Assembly: GCA_029863605.1 (NCBI GenBank)
Contig: JAOTVB010000014.1
Location: forward strand, 1 to 64,000
DNA length: 64,000 nt
From: Myxococcales bacterium
GTDB taxonomy: Bacteria; Myxococcota_A; Polyangia; Polyangiales; Houyiibacteriaceae
Direction of reading: 5' to 3'
The notes below the pieces were generated by a model. The model saw only the letters and a program-made list of their open reading frames with translations. It had not been told where the DNA came from and made no database searches. This document shows positions 17,397 to 25,575 of the stretch, piece after piece (position 1 is the first letter of the stretch; the number at the start of each line of letters is the position of its first letter). Both the position numbers and the translations under genes were made by a program.

Positions 17397-19196
17397 TCAC
17401 TCCTGAAGCTCAAGAACGACTCCGCGCACCTCGTAGAGTCGGGGCGCATGTGCTGGCGTCCGATCGGGGGAAAACGCACTCGTCGAGGTCACGGCGGTCA
17501 CCCCGATGCCGGCCCGTAGCGCTTCGAACAGCGCCTCGCGGGTCTGGTATCCCTGACGAAGGGTGGCCGAGATCATTCGGTACGCGTCGTAGCCATAGGC
17601 CGCAAAAGTGTCGGGCGGCCGCCCGTAGCGCTCCTCGTATGCTTCTCGAAAATGAACGTTCGTTGGCGCTTCCGATGCGTCGTAGAAGGGCACGACGACG
17701 AGCGCCCCTTGGAGGTAGCGGGATGCCCGCTCCAACAGCTTCGACGACCAACTCGGGCTCGGAAGGAGAAAGCGCACCTCGCGTGCGCTCCAGGCGCCCT
17801 CCGCTGCAAAGGTTGGGGCGATCGATGCAACTTGATCGGCGACATCAGCGAGTAGCACGACGTCACAGCCTTCCTCGAGCAGCGTTTTTACGTAGTCGAC
17901 GAACGACCGAGTACCCGGCGGATAGGCCACACCTTCGCAGGAGCGACCGCCAGCCGCTGCCACCTCTTCATCGAAGATCCGTTGAAGCGTTCGGCCGTAG
18001 CCGTGGTCTGGGTACAGAATCACGTAGCGAGTCGCACCCCGCGCGCGCGCTTGTGTGACGAGTGCGCGAACCTCCTCGCGTGGGCTGTAGAGAAGGCGGA
18101 AAACCTGATCGCCTTCTCCCGTCGTGTCCTCGGCGACTGAGAAAGTCAGCAGCGGCACGCCAGCGCGCTCCGTCGACTCGGCGGCAGTTGAGATAGTCCG
18201 GGTTTCGACCGGGCCCAGGACGGCTACCACTCGTTGGTCGCCGATCAGCGACCCCACGGCTACGGTGGTCTTTGACGGGTCGCCAGCAGTATCCTCGACG
18301 ATCAGCTCGGGACCGCCCTCGTGAAGCGCAGCGAGCTGCATTCCCTGCAGCAGCTGCCGACCGACCTCGCGGCCGCGTCCGCTCAGCGGCAACAGGGCGC
18401 CGAGCACATAAGGATTGCCGTGCAGAAACTCATCGCCTCGAGCCACGAGCACGCGCACTTCGGGGTCCTCGATCGCGGCGCTTTGTCGCAGCGCGTCGGT
18501 CGACCTAGCGATGAGGTCGGCGTCCTGCGTTTCTAGGCCGTGCTCGAGCATTCGACGGGCGACCGCGAGCTGTGGGAAAGCGCCCGGACGAAGCTCGGCG
18601 AAGAGAGCTGACGCCTGTTCGATGGTGAGCTTCATGGCGAGGACTTCGAGCACCGCGCTCGCACGTTCGGGGTCAGGCGCCTCACCCCCCTTCGCGAGGA
18701 GCTCGTCGATCACGTGTAGAGCGAGCGGGGCATCGAGGGTCTGCTCGGACGCTCCGAGCGTGGTCTTCCAGAGCAACTCCTGTTCGGCATCGGCGAACCG
18801 TTCGCCTGCGATCGGGTCCAGGGTCCCGAGGGCTTGATCCGGCTCCTTCGAATCCAGTTGGCACGCCGCGTATCGAAGGGAAGCGCGAACTGCGATTGCT
18901 CGATCTTGGCTATCCTGGGCCTGCTGAAAGTGCAGCGTTGCCCGCGCGCAGCCGGAGCTCGCCGCTTCCAGGATTCCTAGCTCGAGTCGGGCGAGGTCGG
19001 CTTCGACAGTCCCCGGATGAGAGACGATGAAGCTCTCGTAGGCGTTACGCGCGCCGGCCGCATCTCCAGCTGAGACGAGCGTCCGCGCGCGTTCGATCTC
19101 GGCTGGGGGCGTTTTCTCGACCGGACTCTGCAGGCCTTTCGGCGCGCAACTAACCAAGACGATCAACGCCGCGCAGGCGCCGGCACCGCGAAGCAT
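17397..19196 (-). CDS. LpoA-like penicillin-binding-protein activator lipoprotein
   Basis: A 599-residue lipoprotein. The signal peptide ends in LIVLVSC, and a TPR-like helical region follows (residues about 30-270, with ERARTLVSAGDAAGARNAYESF). The C-terminal half (about 285-590) is a type 1 periplasmic-binding fold, with GALLPLSGRGREVGRQLLQGMQLA, VVAVLGPVETRTISTAAEST and YVILYPDHGYGRTL. TPR plus this fold is the layout of E. coli LpoA, which activates PBP1a from the outer membrane. The frame is open for 76 further codons upstream, but the ATG at 19196 overlaps the stop of the preceding Fe-S gene (ATGA) and begins the signal peptide. A plain amino-acid-binding role is the alternative. Confidence 0.8.
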   Translation of the reverse strand: MLRGAGACAALIVLVSCAPKGLQSPVEKTPPAEIERARTLVSAGDAAGARNAYESFIVSHPGTVEADLARLELGILEAASSGCARATLHFQQAQDSQDRAIAVRASLRYAACQLDSKEPDQALGTLDPIAGERFADAEQELLWKTTLGASEQTLDAPLALHVIDELLAKGGEAPDPERASAVLEVLAMKLTIEQASALFAELRPGAFPQLAVARRMLEHGLETQDADLIARSTDALRQSAAIEDPEVRVLVARGDEFLHGNPYVLGALLPLSGRGREVGRQLLQGMQLAALHEGGPELIVEDTAGDPSKTTVAVGSLIGDQRVVAVLGPVETRTISTAAESTERAGVPLLTFSVAEDTTGEGDQVFRLLYSPREEVRALVTQARARGATRYVILYPDHGYGRTLQRIFDEEVAAAGGRSCEGVAYPPGTRSFVDYVKTLLEEGCDVVLLADVADQVASIAPTFAAEGAWSAREVRFLLPSPSWSSKLLERASRYLQGALVVVPFYDASEAPTNVHFREAYEERYGRPPDTFAAYGYDAYRMISATLRQGYQTREALFEALRAGIGVTAVTSTSAFSPDRTPAHAPRLYEVRGVVLELQE

Positions 19197-20338
19197 CAAC
19201 GATCCTCCCGGCAGCTCTCCTCGAGTAGCGAAGCGAACGACAGAACCGGGTCGTTGCCGTTTTTGCTGAGTTGCCTTGCCGAGCCGGGGCACGCGGTGAC
19301 GATGTTGCCGCCACCGACCCAAGCGTGCTGCGCGACGCGGTTCTTTGCGATCGCGGCGGCCGTTTGTGGATCGGTTCGCGGCAACTGACCGCCTCCACCG
19401 CTGCAAATGCTGTCGTGACGACATTGATGGAACTCTTCGACCTCGCTTGCGAGAATCTTGGCGAGGACTCGTCGTGGTGCCTCATACACGCCAAGCCCTC
19501 GGCCGAGTCGGCATGGGTCATGATAACGCGCGGTCATCGGTTTCGGCAGGGGCTCGATTCGGTCGATGTGCTGTGCCGCCAGCTCGCTGAGATGGATCAT
19601 CCGGTCGGCGGGAGGGGTGAGGCCGTGACGAACACTTTCTATCTTGAGCGCATGAAGGCACCCCGGATCGAGGAACACCACGAGGCGTGCTGTCGAAATC
19701 GCCAAAAGAGCCTCGGTCGCCGCGCGCCTGAATCCGTTAGGATCGCCCGCTTCGAGCAGCGGGAGGCCGCAACATCGGTCGGCGACGACTTGCACGGGAG
19801 CGTCAGCCAACGCTCGCGTCGCACGCCAACCCGCGACGGATTCGTCGGCGCACAACACGTTGGCCGTGCAGCCCGGGAAGTACATGACGTCGGGCTGAGC
19901 GTCTGTCGCAGAAGACGTATAGAGGCGGGAAGCCGCCAGGGCGGCGTTTCGTTCTCGGCGTTTGTGCTCTTGCAGAACGGCGACAGCACGCGTTGGTGCG
20001 CGGCCCTGCTGGATCGCCTCTGCCCTAGCTGCGTAGAGGGTCGCCGCCACTTCGTTTCGGTGCGTGCAGTGCGTACGGCACCGGAGGCATCCGGAACATC
20101 CATACCAGCTCGCGGCCACGGTCTCGCTCATGTCGAGGTTGCCGTCGTTTACATGGTGGGCCGAGGTCATCTTGGCCCAAGGCGTCGTGGTCTCGCTCGA
20201 TTGTGCCACCGAGACCGGGCAGGAGAAGCGGCACATCTTGGGGCAATACGCGCAATAAGTATGCTGTTTCGTGAAAGGCTCGAGTAACGGAAGGTTGTCG
20301 GCCATGCGGTCCGCACGATACATGGCCTTTCGATACAT
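19196..20338 (-). CDS. Fe-S (CCG-domain) heterodisulfide reductase-like protein
   Basis: About 380 residues. The N terminus has cysteine clusters CAYCPKMCRFSCP and, near residue 80, CSGCLRCRTHC, which fit 4Fe-4S ligation. Two CCG-type repeats follow: the first around FPGCTANVLCADES and DRCCGLPLLEAG, the second around YHDPCRLGRGLGVYE with the CSGGGG segment. This is the layout of GlpC/LutA/HdrD-like subunits that pass electrons to or from a dehydrogenase. No flavin dehydrogenase gene is adjacent, so its partner is unknown. Several ATG codons are possible starts (20338, 20323, 20305); the first is used. It sits between ksgA and the LpoA-like gene on one strand with minimal gaps. Confidence 0.82.
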   Translation of the reverse strand: MYRKAMYRADRMADNLPLLEPFTKQHTYCAYCPKMCRFSCPVSVAQSSETTTPWAKMTSAHHVNDGNLDMSETVAASWYGCSGCLRCRTHCTHRNEVAATLYAARAEAIQQGRAPTRAVAVLQEHKRRERNAALAASRLYTSSATDAQPDVMYFPGCTANVLCADESVAGWRATRALADAPVQVVADRCCGLPLLEAGDPNGFRRAATEALLAISTARLVVFLDPGCLHALKIESVRHGLTPPADRMIHLSELAAQHIDRIEPLPKPMTARYHDPCRLGRGLGVYEAPRRVLAKILASEVEEFHQCRHDSICSGGGGQLPRTDPQTAAAIAKNRVAQHAWVGGGNIVTACPGSARQLSKNGNDPVLSFASLLEESCREDR

Positions 20339-20353
20339 CGCCAAGCAGGCCGG

Positions 20354-21196
20354 TCAGCCAGCGGAAGTCCAATGCTCGGCAAGGCGCGCGAACTCTGCAA
20401 TCGAGAGGGTTTCTCCACGCCGTGCCGGGTCGATTTCCGCCGATTGAAGGGCTCGCGCGGCCCGATCGGGGTCGCCCAGATTCCGCAGCGCGTTCCGGAG
20501 GGTTTTTCTGCGCGTCTGGAATGCGGCTCGAACGACGGCCCGAAGCGCATCAGTCTCCTCGGCCAGGGGCGCCTCTCGCGGTAGCAGGCGGACGACCGTG
20601 CTATCGACCTTGGGAGCAGGATAGAACGAGCCGGGTCGGAGACGACACACGGTTTCGACCTCGAACACGGCCTGCACGAAAACCGTCAAGGCGCCGTATT
20701 CCTTATGACCGGGCTCCGCGATCAAACGGTCTCGGACCTCCTTTTGCACCATCAACACAGCGCCGACGACAGCATCCCGATCGTCGACCACCCGACGCAC
20801 GATCGCGCCCGTCGCTCTATAGGGGAGGTTCCCCGTGAGCACCAGTTTCGAACCCTGGGTCTCGGCATGGCTGCGCAGATCAAACTCGGCCGCGTCGGCT
20901 TCGACGACCTGCAAAGATTCCTCGCCTGCGTACTCGCGGCGTAGGACATGTATCATATCACGGTCGAGCTCCACGGCCGTGACGCGGCACCCTCGGGCAA
21001 GAAGCGCATGCGTGAGCGCGCCAAGCCCTGGCCCAAGCTCGACAACCTCTTGCCCGAGCTCCGTGACCGCATCAGCGATCCGTGCGATGGCACCCGCTTG
21101 AATCAGAAAGTTCTGCGAGAAGGCGCGCTTGGGGTGCAGGTCGTACTTTCGAAGAAGATCCCTCGCGTCGGGGGGTGCACCCTCAGAATCGCTCAT
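20354..21196 (-). CDS. ksgA: 16S rRNA adenine dimethyltransferase
   Basis: A 280-residue SAM-dependent methyltransferase that dimethylates the two adjacent adenines near the 3' end of 16S rRNA. Motifs: KRAFSQNFLI at the N terminus, the SAM-binding VVELGPGLGALTHAL, VTAVELDRDM, and the catalytic LTGNLPYRATGAIV (an NLPY motif). Length is normal. It is the first gene of a reverse-strand group of three, 15 bases before the Fe-S gene. A 145-base divergent region separates it from the forward 57-residue gene. Confidence 0.95.
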   Translation of the reverse strand: MSDSEGAPPDARDLLRKYDLHPKRAFSQNFLIQAGAIARIADAVTELGQEVVELGPGLGALTHALLARGCRVTAVELDRDMIHVLRREYAGEESLQVVEADAAEFDLRSHAETQGSKLVLTGNLPYRATGAIVRRVVDDRDAVVGAVLMVQKEVRDRLIAEPGHKEYGALTVFVQAVFEVETVCRLRPGSFYPAPKVDSTVVRLLPREAPLAEETDALRAVVRAAFQTRRKTLRNALRNLGDPDRAARALQSAEIDPARRGETLSIAEFARLAEHWTSAG

Positions 21197-21268
21197 CGGG
21201 TCAACTCGCTAAGATCATGGGGGTTTTGACACAATAGACGCACTTCAGCTTCCGTTGTCCCACACCCG

Positions 21269-21296
21269 TTGTCATCGGAGAAGGCGTTATTATATT
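21269..21296 (+). promoter_or_regulatory. Promoter of the 57-residue protein gene
   Basis: TTGTCA (21269-21274) and TATATT (21291-21296) are 16 bases apart, each with five of six consensus matches. The predicted leader is about 40 bases and contains AGAGG (21331-21335), placed 6 bases before the ATG at 21342. Confidence 0.5.
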
Positions 21297-21341
21297 GGTT
21301 GCGGCCGTGGATTGACCTACGTTAAGGATAAGAGGATTCCA

Positions 21342-21515
21342 ATGCTTCCGGGCTTCATCATCGATCAAATCCGACAGCGTGAAGAAGAGGAACAAGCCAA
21401 GCAGTGGATTCCTCAGCTTGAGCTTCCGGTGCCGGCCCGAGAAGGAGCCCCCGCGCCTGATGCGGATGATGAATCCGAGCGTGGCGTCGTGATCATCGAC
21501 CTCGTCACTGACTGA
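21342..21515 (+). CDS. Small acidic protein of unknown function
   Basis: A 57-residue protein starting MLPGFIIDQIRQREEEEQ. The first half is an amphipathic, highly charged helix; the middle is proline-rich (LPVPAREGAP), and the end is acidic followed by hydrophobic VVIIDLV. No cysteines or membrane segment. The frame is open for 29 more codons upstream, but those are arginine-rich and lack a ribosome-binding site, whereas AGAGG precedes the ATG at 21342. It has its own promoter and stands 20 bases ahead of the sigma54 activator gene. I do not recognise a named family. Confidence 0.65.
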   Translation: MLPGFIIDQIRQREEEEQAKQWIPQLELPVPAREGAPAPDADDESERGVVIIDLVTD

Positions 21516-21535
21516 CAATCAGCTACTATGCGAGT

Positions 21536-23920
21536 GTGTCAGATCGTGCCGAACAGGGCCTGATTGAGCTAGCCGAGACGCTGCGAGAAGCCGTGCAGCA
21601 GGGCGACGAAGCCGAGCGAGTTGCGGCCGAGGCCGCGTTGGTTTGGTGCCACGTCGAGCAGGGGGCGTTGGGCGCGGCCTTCCGATCGTTGTGGGAGCAC
21701 GACCGGGGTGCCAATGGGGTGGATGGACAGCAGCTGGTACGCGCCGAGCTCCAAGCCTTTTGTGGAAACGAGGAGGGGGCGCTGAGCCTGCTGGCCGGAA
21801 TGGTGGCGGGCCCTGCCGTCTCGCTTGTACGTGCCAGGGTCGCCGCCTCTCGCGGAGACTGGGAGTCGGCGGTGCCTTGGGCTCTGGAGGCTCGCGGGGA
21901 TGAAGGGCTGCGCTCGCGCGCTACGCTCCTAGCAGTTCGCGCCCAAATCGAGTTGGGTCGATCCGGAGAGGCCCGAACCCTTCTCGAATCGCTGACCGGA
22001 GAAACGGGAGTCGTCGGCTTGGAGCGTGCGTTGTTTCGGGCTCGCCTTTCGGACGACCCGCTCGCGGGGGCGTCGTCGGTTGCCGACCAGGCGCGAGCGC
22101 ATGGCGCGGTGCGGCTCTTGGCCGATGCATGTGCCGATATCAGCATGCTTCACGCATCGCGCGGCGATGAAGAGGAGGCTCGCATCGCCGCCGTCCAAGC
22201 AGTTGAGCTATGGGACGATATGGCGACCTCGCTCGCCCCGCCTTTGCGAGCTGGCTTTTGGTGCGATGCGAGACGGGCGTGGATCCGCACGGCCTCGAAA
22301 CGAAAGAAGCCGGAAGTCGCGACTTCGTCTGGGTCGGGTCTTTCTCCATTGCTCGCCAATCTGCGCCGACTCGCCAGCGAGCGAGACCTCGCGAAGTTGC
22401 TCGCGCTCATCACCGACGGGGCGGTAGCGCTGAGTGGAGCCGAGCGTGGATTCGTATTGCTCACCGATGAACATGGTGCGCTCGAAACCGCCGCGATCCG
22501 AACCGCGGAAGATCAGCTGGGACCGCAGACCGCCGCTTTCAGTCGTTCGATCGCGGAGACCGTCCTCATAGACGGCGACCCCGTCGTCACGGTGGATGCG
22601 TCGCACGATGCCCGCGTTCAAGACTATCTCTCGGTGCACCAACTCATGTTGAAGTCGGTTGCGTGCCTCCCGATTCGGTCTCGTGGCCGCATCTGGGGCG
22701 TGCTTTACCTCGAGCACCGCAGCATGAGCGGCCGCTTTTCGGGCACCGACCTCTCTCTCCTTCGGGCGTACGCCGATCAGGCAGCGATCGCGATCGAGAC
22801 TTCGCGCCTTTTCGAGCAGGTCGAGCGCCACAAGCAGGACCTCGAACGGACCAATGAAGCACTCCGTGAGGCCAACGAGCATCTGGAGCAGCGGATCCAA
22901 GGTCAGGCGGACGCTCTGCAGCAGACGCGAAGGGAAGTCGCGCGCCTTCATGCTTCGAGGTCGATGGGCAAGCGTTGGGGCCTGGTCGGCGCGAGCGAGG
23001 GGATGCGTCGGGTGTACGACGTGCTCGATCGTGTCGCGGCGAGCGATGTGCCGGTGGTGATCACCGGCGAGAGCGGAACAGGCAAGGAGCTAGTCGCGCG
23101 TGCGCTCCACGAAAGTAGCGCGCGTGCTAATCAGCCGTACGTCTCGATCAACTGCGGCGCGATCCCAGACGGGCTTCTGGAAAGCGAGCTTTTTGGGCAC
23201 GTTGCTGGCGCGTTCACGGGCGCTAGTCGCACGCGTGAAGGTGTTTTCGTGCAGGCGCATGGAGGAACGCTTTTCATGGATGAGATCGCCGACATGCCGC
23301 CCCGGATGCAACTCGATCTCCTTCGCGTTCTGCAAGAGCAACGCGTGCGACCGGTGGGCGCCTCCGAAGAAAAGTCGATCGACGTCAGGCTGGTGACCGC
23401 CACCAAGAGCCCGCTTTCCGAGCTGGTCGCAGAGGGCAAGGTGCGCGAGGACCTCTATTACCGACTCGCGGTCGTCGAGCTCCGTCTACCGCCGCTTCGG
23501 GACCGCCGGGAAGACATCCCTCTGCTTTGCGAGCACTTTCTCGGCCGCATTGCTGACGAGCGCGGGGAGCCAAAGAAGATCCTGAGCCGGGCAGCGTTGC
23601 AACGGCTGTGTGCGCACGATTTTCCTGGAAATGTGCGGGAGCTCGAGCATTTGCTCGTGAACGCCACGGTGTTCGCGGTGGGCGACACAATCGAAGTTGA
23701 GGAGCTTGCCATCCAAGCGAAGGATGGGGTCATCGAGAAGGAGCCCGTGTTGGACAACTATCGCGACTTCAAGGATGCCGAGCGGAACCGAATTCTCACC
23801 ACGCTGAATGCACACGGCTGGAATCGTGCAAAGGCAGCGCGAGCCCTCGGGATGGCGCGGCGCACTTTCTACCGACGGTTGAAAGAGCACAACATCGAGC
23901 TTCCGACGGAGGGTGCATAG
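21536..23920 (+). CDS. Sigma54-dependent activator with GAF sensor
   Basis: A 794-residue enhancer-binding protein. Residues 1-260 are alanine-rich helical repeats of TPR type. Residues about 285-430 form a GAF domain (LALITDGAVALSGAERGFVLLTDEHG to LLRAYADQAAIAIE). A coiled coil follows (RHKQDLERTNEALREANEHLEQ). The AAA+ domain has Walker A GESGTGKE starting at Gly511, the sigma54-contacting GAFTGA at 558-563, and Walker B LFMDEIADM. The C terminus is a Fis-type helix-turn-helix (RAKAARALGMARRTFYRRLKEH). With an intact GAFTGA it should activate sigma54 promoters. There is no receiver domain, so the GAF domain or the N-terminal repeats sense the signal. The start is GTG. Confidence 0.93.
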   Translation: MSDRAEQGLIELAETLREAVQQGDEAERVAAEAALVWCHVEQGALGAAFRSLWEHDRGANGVDGQQLVRAELQAFCGNEEGALSLLAGMVAGPAVSLVRARVAASRGDWESAVPWALEARGDEGLRSRATLLAVRAQIELGRSGEARTLLESLTGETGVVGLERALFRARLSDDPLAGASSVADQARAHGAVRLLADACADISMLHASRGDEEEARIAAVQAVELWDDMATSLAPPLRAGFWCDARRAWIRTASKRKKPEVATSSGSGLSPLLANLRRLASERDLAKLLALITDGAVALSGAERGFVLLTDEHGALETAAIRTAEDQLGPQTAAFSRSIAETVLIDGDPVVTVDASHDARVQDYLSVHQLMLKSVACLPIRSRGRIWGVLYLEHRSMSGRFSGTDLSLLRAYADQAAIAIETSRLFEQVERHKQDLERTNEALREANEHLEQRIQGQADALQQTRREVARLHASRSMGKRWGLVGASEGMRRVYDVLDRVAASDVPVVITGESGTGKELVARALHESSARANQPYVSINCGAIPDGLLESELFGHVAGAFTGASRTREGVFVQAHGGTLFMDEIADMPPRMQLDLLRVLQEQRVRPVGASEEKSIDVRLVTATKSPLSELVAEGKVREDLYYRLAVVELRLPPLRDRREDIPLLCEHFLGRIADERGEPKKILSRAALQRLCAHDFPGNVRELEHLLVNATVFAVGDTIEVEELAIQAKDGVIEKEPVLDNYRDFKDAERNRILTTLNAHGWNRAKAARALGMARRTFYRRLKEHNIELPTEGA

Positions 23921-23926
23921 GCGGGG

Positions 23927-23950
23927 CCACCGCCCCCACACTATCGCCTA
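23927..23950. repeat. Copy 1 of a dispersed GC-rich repeat at a convergent gene end
   Basis: The 24-base element CCACCGCCCCCACACTATCGCCTA differs at one position from the copy at 42504-42527. Its CCGCC (23930-23934) can pair with GGCGG at 23920-23924 to form a short hairpin. It lies between the stop of the sigma54 activator gene and the end of the convergent LysM gene, whose stop codon is its last three bases. No U-tract follows on either strand. Confidence 0.6.
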
Positions 23951-24874
23951 ATTCGCGGGTGAGACGGCCGTGGGGACCCCAGCGTCGTACTGCTCCGGTG
24001 TCTCTCCGGGCGGCAAGTACAAAGGTGGCTCTCCCGCACGCGACCAATCCACCCAGTAAGCTGCCTCAGGGCGCACATCGATGTGGATGAAACTGCTCCG
24101 CGGGTAGTAGCCGACTCCCACCCTGGTCATGGTGAGGCAGTAATCGCGCAGCACTTCGTTTGGAACGCCCTCGACGCGTACATCGACGGCTTCACCCGTC
24201 GAGTGCCTGCTCGACCTGGTGCCGTCCTCGGGAGGCGCGCGGTAGGCGCTCATCACGATGATGGTGCGCCCGTTGAAGTGGTCCGCCAAGTCGGCGAGCA
24301 CCCGCATGAGCCGGACGCTCGGGCGTCTCACCGCGTCCTTCTCCCGATCGCGAAGAAAACGCGCGAGGCGTGAGCGAGCTTTTGGGTCGTTCTTGCCGTT
24401 CTTGTCGAAGAGCCGGACTCGCAGGCTCTCCTTGCTGGCGGGACGCTCCAAGGTGACGAGCCCACTGAGCTTCGCGTTTCGGGCTTTGGCTTCCTTGGCT
24501 GAGACGCTGTACCCGGGCAGCTCGAGTCGTTGCCCGACGCGAAGGGTTGAATCGGGTTTGAGACCGTTGGCCCTCGCCAGGGCCTTCACGCTCACTTTGT
24601 TCAACTTCGCGATGCCGATCAGCGTTTGTCCTGGATAGACGAACACGACGCCCTTGGGCGGGACTCGAAGAACCTGCCCGACGCGGAGGTTGGAGGTCTT
24701 CTTGAGGCGATTCGCGGCGGCGAGGTTGGTGACCGAAACCCGGTAACGCTTGGCGATAGCTCCTAGGGTCTGGCCTTGCTGCACAGAGTGCTTTCGCTGT
24801 GCCTGGGCCGATGCGCTGAGGAACAAGACCAAAAACGCCACAGCGACAGCGCGCCACACCCCAAACGAGCTCAT
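23948..24874 (-). CDS. LysM-domain protein with M15/DUF882-type peptidase domain
   Basis: A 308-residue secreted protein. The signal peptide (VAVAFLVLFLSASAQA) is followed by two LysM peptidoglycan-binding repeats (residues about 28-72 and 76-120; each has the GQTL..IAK pattern). The C-terminal domain (about 165-295) has the zinc-site motifs of peptidase M15A/YcbK-like proteins: SSRHSTGEAVDVRV (His and Asp) and FIHIDVRP (His). It probably cleaves or remodels peptidoglycan in the periplasm. The frame is open for 65 codons upstream, but the ATG at 24874 begins the signal peptide. It faces the pil-operon regulator across an AT-rich gap. Confidence 0.85.
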   Translation of the reverse strand: MSSFGVWRAVAVAFLVLFLSASAQAQRKHSVQQGQTLGAIAKRYRVSVTNLAAANRLKKTSNLRVGQVLRVPPKGVVFVYPGQTLIGIAKLNKVSVKALARANGLKPDSTLRVGQRLELPGYSVSAKEAKARNAKLSGLVTLERPASKESLRVRLFDKNGKNDPKARSRLARFLRDREKDAVRRPSVRLMRVLADLADHFNGRTIIVMSAYRAPPEDGTRSSRHSTGEAVDVRVEGVPNEVLRDYCLTMTRVGVGYYPRSSFIHIDVRPEAAYWVDWSRAGEPPLYLPPGETPEQYDAGVPTAVSPAN

Positions 24875-25245
24875 CACGACCCGCCGAGTATTGATGAGTG
24901 GTAGGGTGGGGGCCAGTTGCCGGGCCACAAGCCCGCCGGAAACCAAACCGGCCACGAGGTGAGACCGAGCCTCACCCACATATTTTTTGCCATTGACCCC
25001 CAGCATTGCCACCATGAATTCCGACGTCTTCGTTCGTTGACAACCGGTAGGTTCGCGCGTCGAGCACAAGCAGTGTGAGACGATCGCGGATGTCTGCGTT
25101 CCGCTGCCAAGGTTCGTATAATTTATATATAATTAGCATCTAATTTAACACTAAATTTTTCAAAGTTGCTTGACCCTAGAGTGGTTCGGCCATAACGTTG
25201 GATGAGACTGGCAAGGTGCCTTTCCGACCTCTTACGAGCCGAGGC
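24875..25245. other. Divergent intergenic region with AT-rich promoter block
   Basis: This 370-base gap holds no convincing gene. Its distinctive part is an AT-rich block at about 25111-25166, starkly different from the surrounding GC-rich DNA. It contains TATAAT (25117-25122) and several TAAATT/ATTTAA stretches, so it probably supplies promoters or UP elements for the reverse LysM gene and the forward pil operon. TTGACC at 25170-25175 is a possible -35 box toward the pil genes, with only a weak -10 box. I found no sigma54 -24/-12 motif. Confidence 0.5.
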
Positions 25246-25566
25246 ATGACTCACGACCCCGAGGCACACGAAGCGATGCCGAAACCGGAAACGGGTGAGG
25301 CTGTCTCTTCGCAGCGCGATGACGATGGGGCGACCAAGCCCAAGACGAGCAAGAAAAGTGGCAACAAGCCCAACAATGTTCGCAAGATTCGCATCGAGCG
25401 CATGATGTCCAAGGCTGAGTTGGCTCGTCGCGCGAACCTATCGGTTTTGACGATCGATCGCGTCGAGAAGGGTTTTGGATGTCGAATGGACACAAAGCGA
25501 AAGATTCTCGAAGCTTTAGGTCTGAGGCTCGCCGATCGGGTACGCGTGTTCGGTGAGGAGGAGTAA
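25246..25566 (+). CDS. XRE/Cro-type helix-turn-helix regulator upstream of pilM
   Basis: A protein of about 106 residues. The first 45 are charged and unstructured (KPKTSKKSGNKPNN). The rest is an XRE-type helix-turn-helix: MSKAELARRANLSVLTIDRVEKG, then TKRKILEALGL. It is very likely a DNA-binding regulator or a nucleoid-type factor. It ends 9 bases before pilM, and its end carries GAGGAG, which could serve pilM, so it is the first gene of the pilus operon. The start is uncertain: a TTG at 25198, ATG at 25246 and ATG at 25276 are all in frame, none with an ideal ribosome-binding site. Control of pil expression is inference. Confidence 0.75.
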   Translation: MTHDPEAHEAMPKPETGEAVSSQRDDDGATKPKTSKKSGNKPNNVRKIRIERMMSKAELARRANLSVLTIDRVEKGFGCRMDTKRKILEALGLRLADRVRVFGEEE

Positions 25567-25575
25567 TGCGCCCAA

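Noticed and set aside
19197-19424. 76-codon N-terminal extension of the LpoA-like protein
   Set aside because: It would sit before a clear lipoprotein signal peptide and overlap the Fe-S gene.
24875-25069. 65-codon N-terminal extension of the LysM protein
   Set aside because: The signal peptide begins at the ATG at 24874; the extra part has no ribosome-binding site or family features.
25070-25245. Sigma54 promoter for the pil operon
   Set aside because: I looked for GG-N10-GC with TGGCAC/TTGC context and found no acceptable match.
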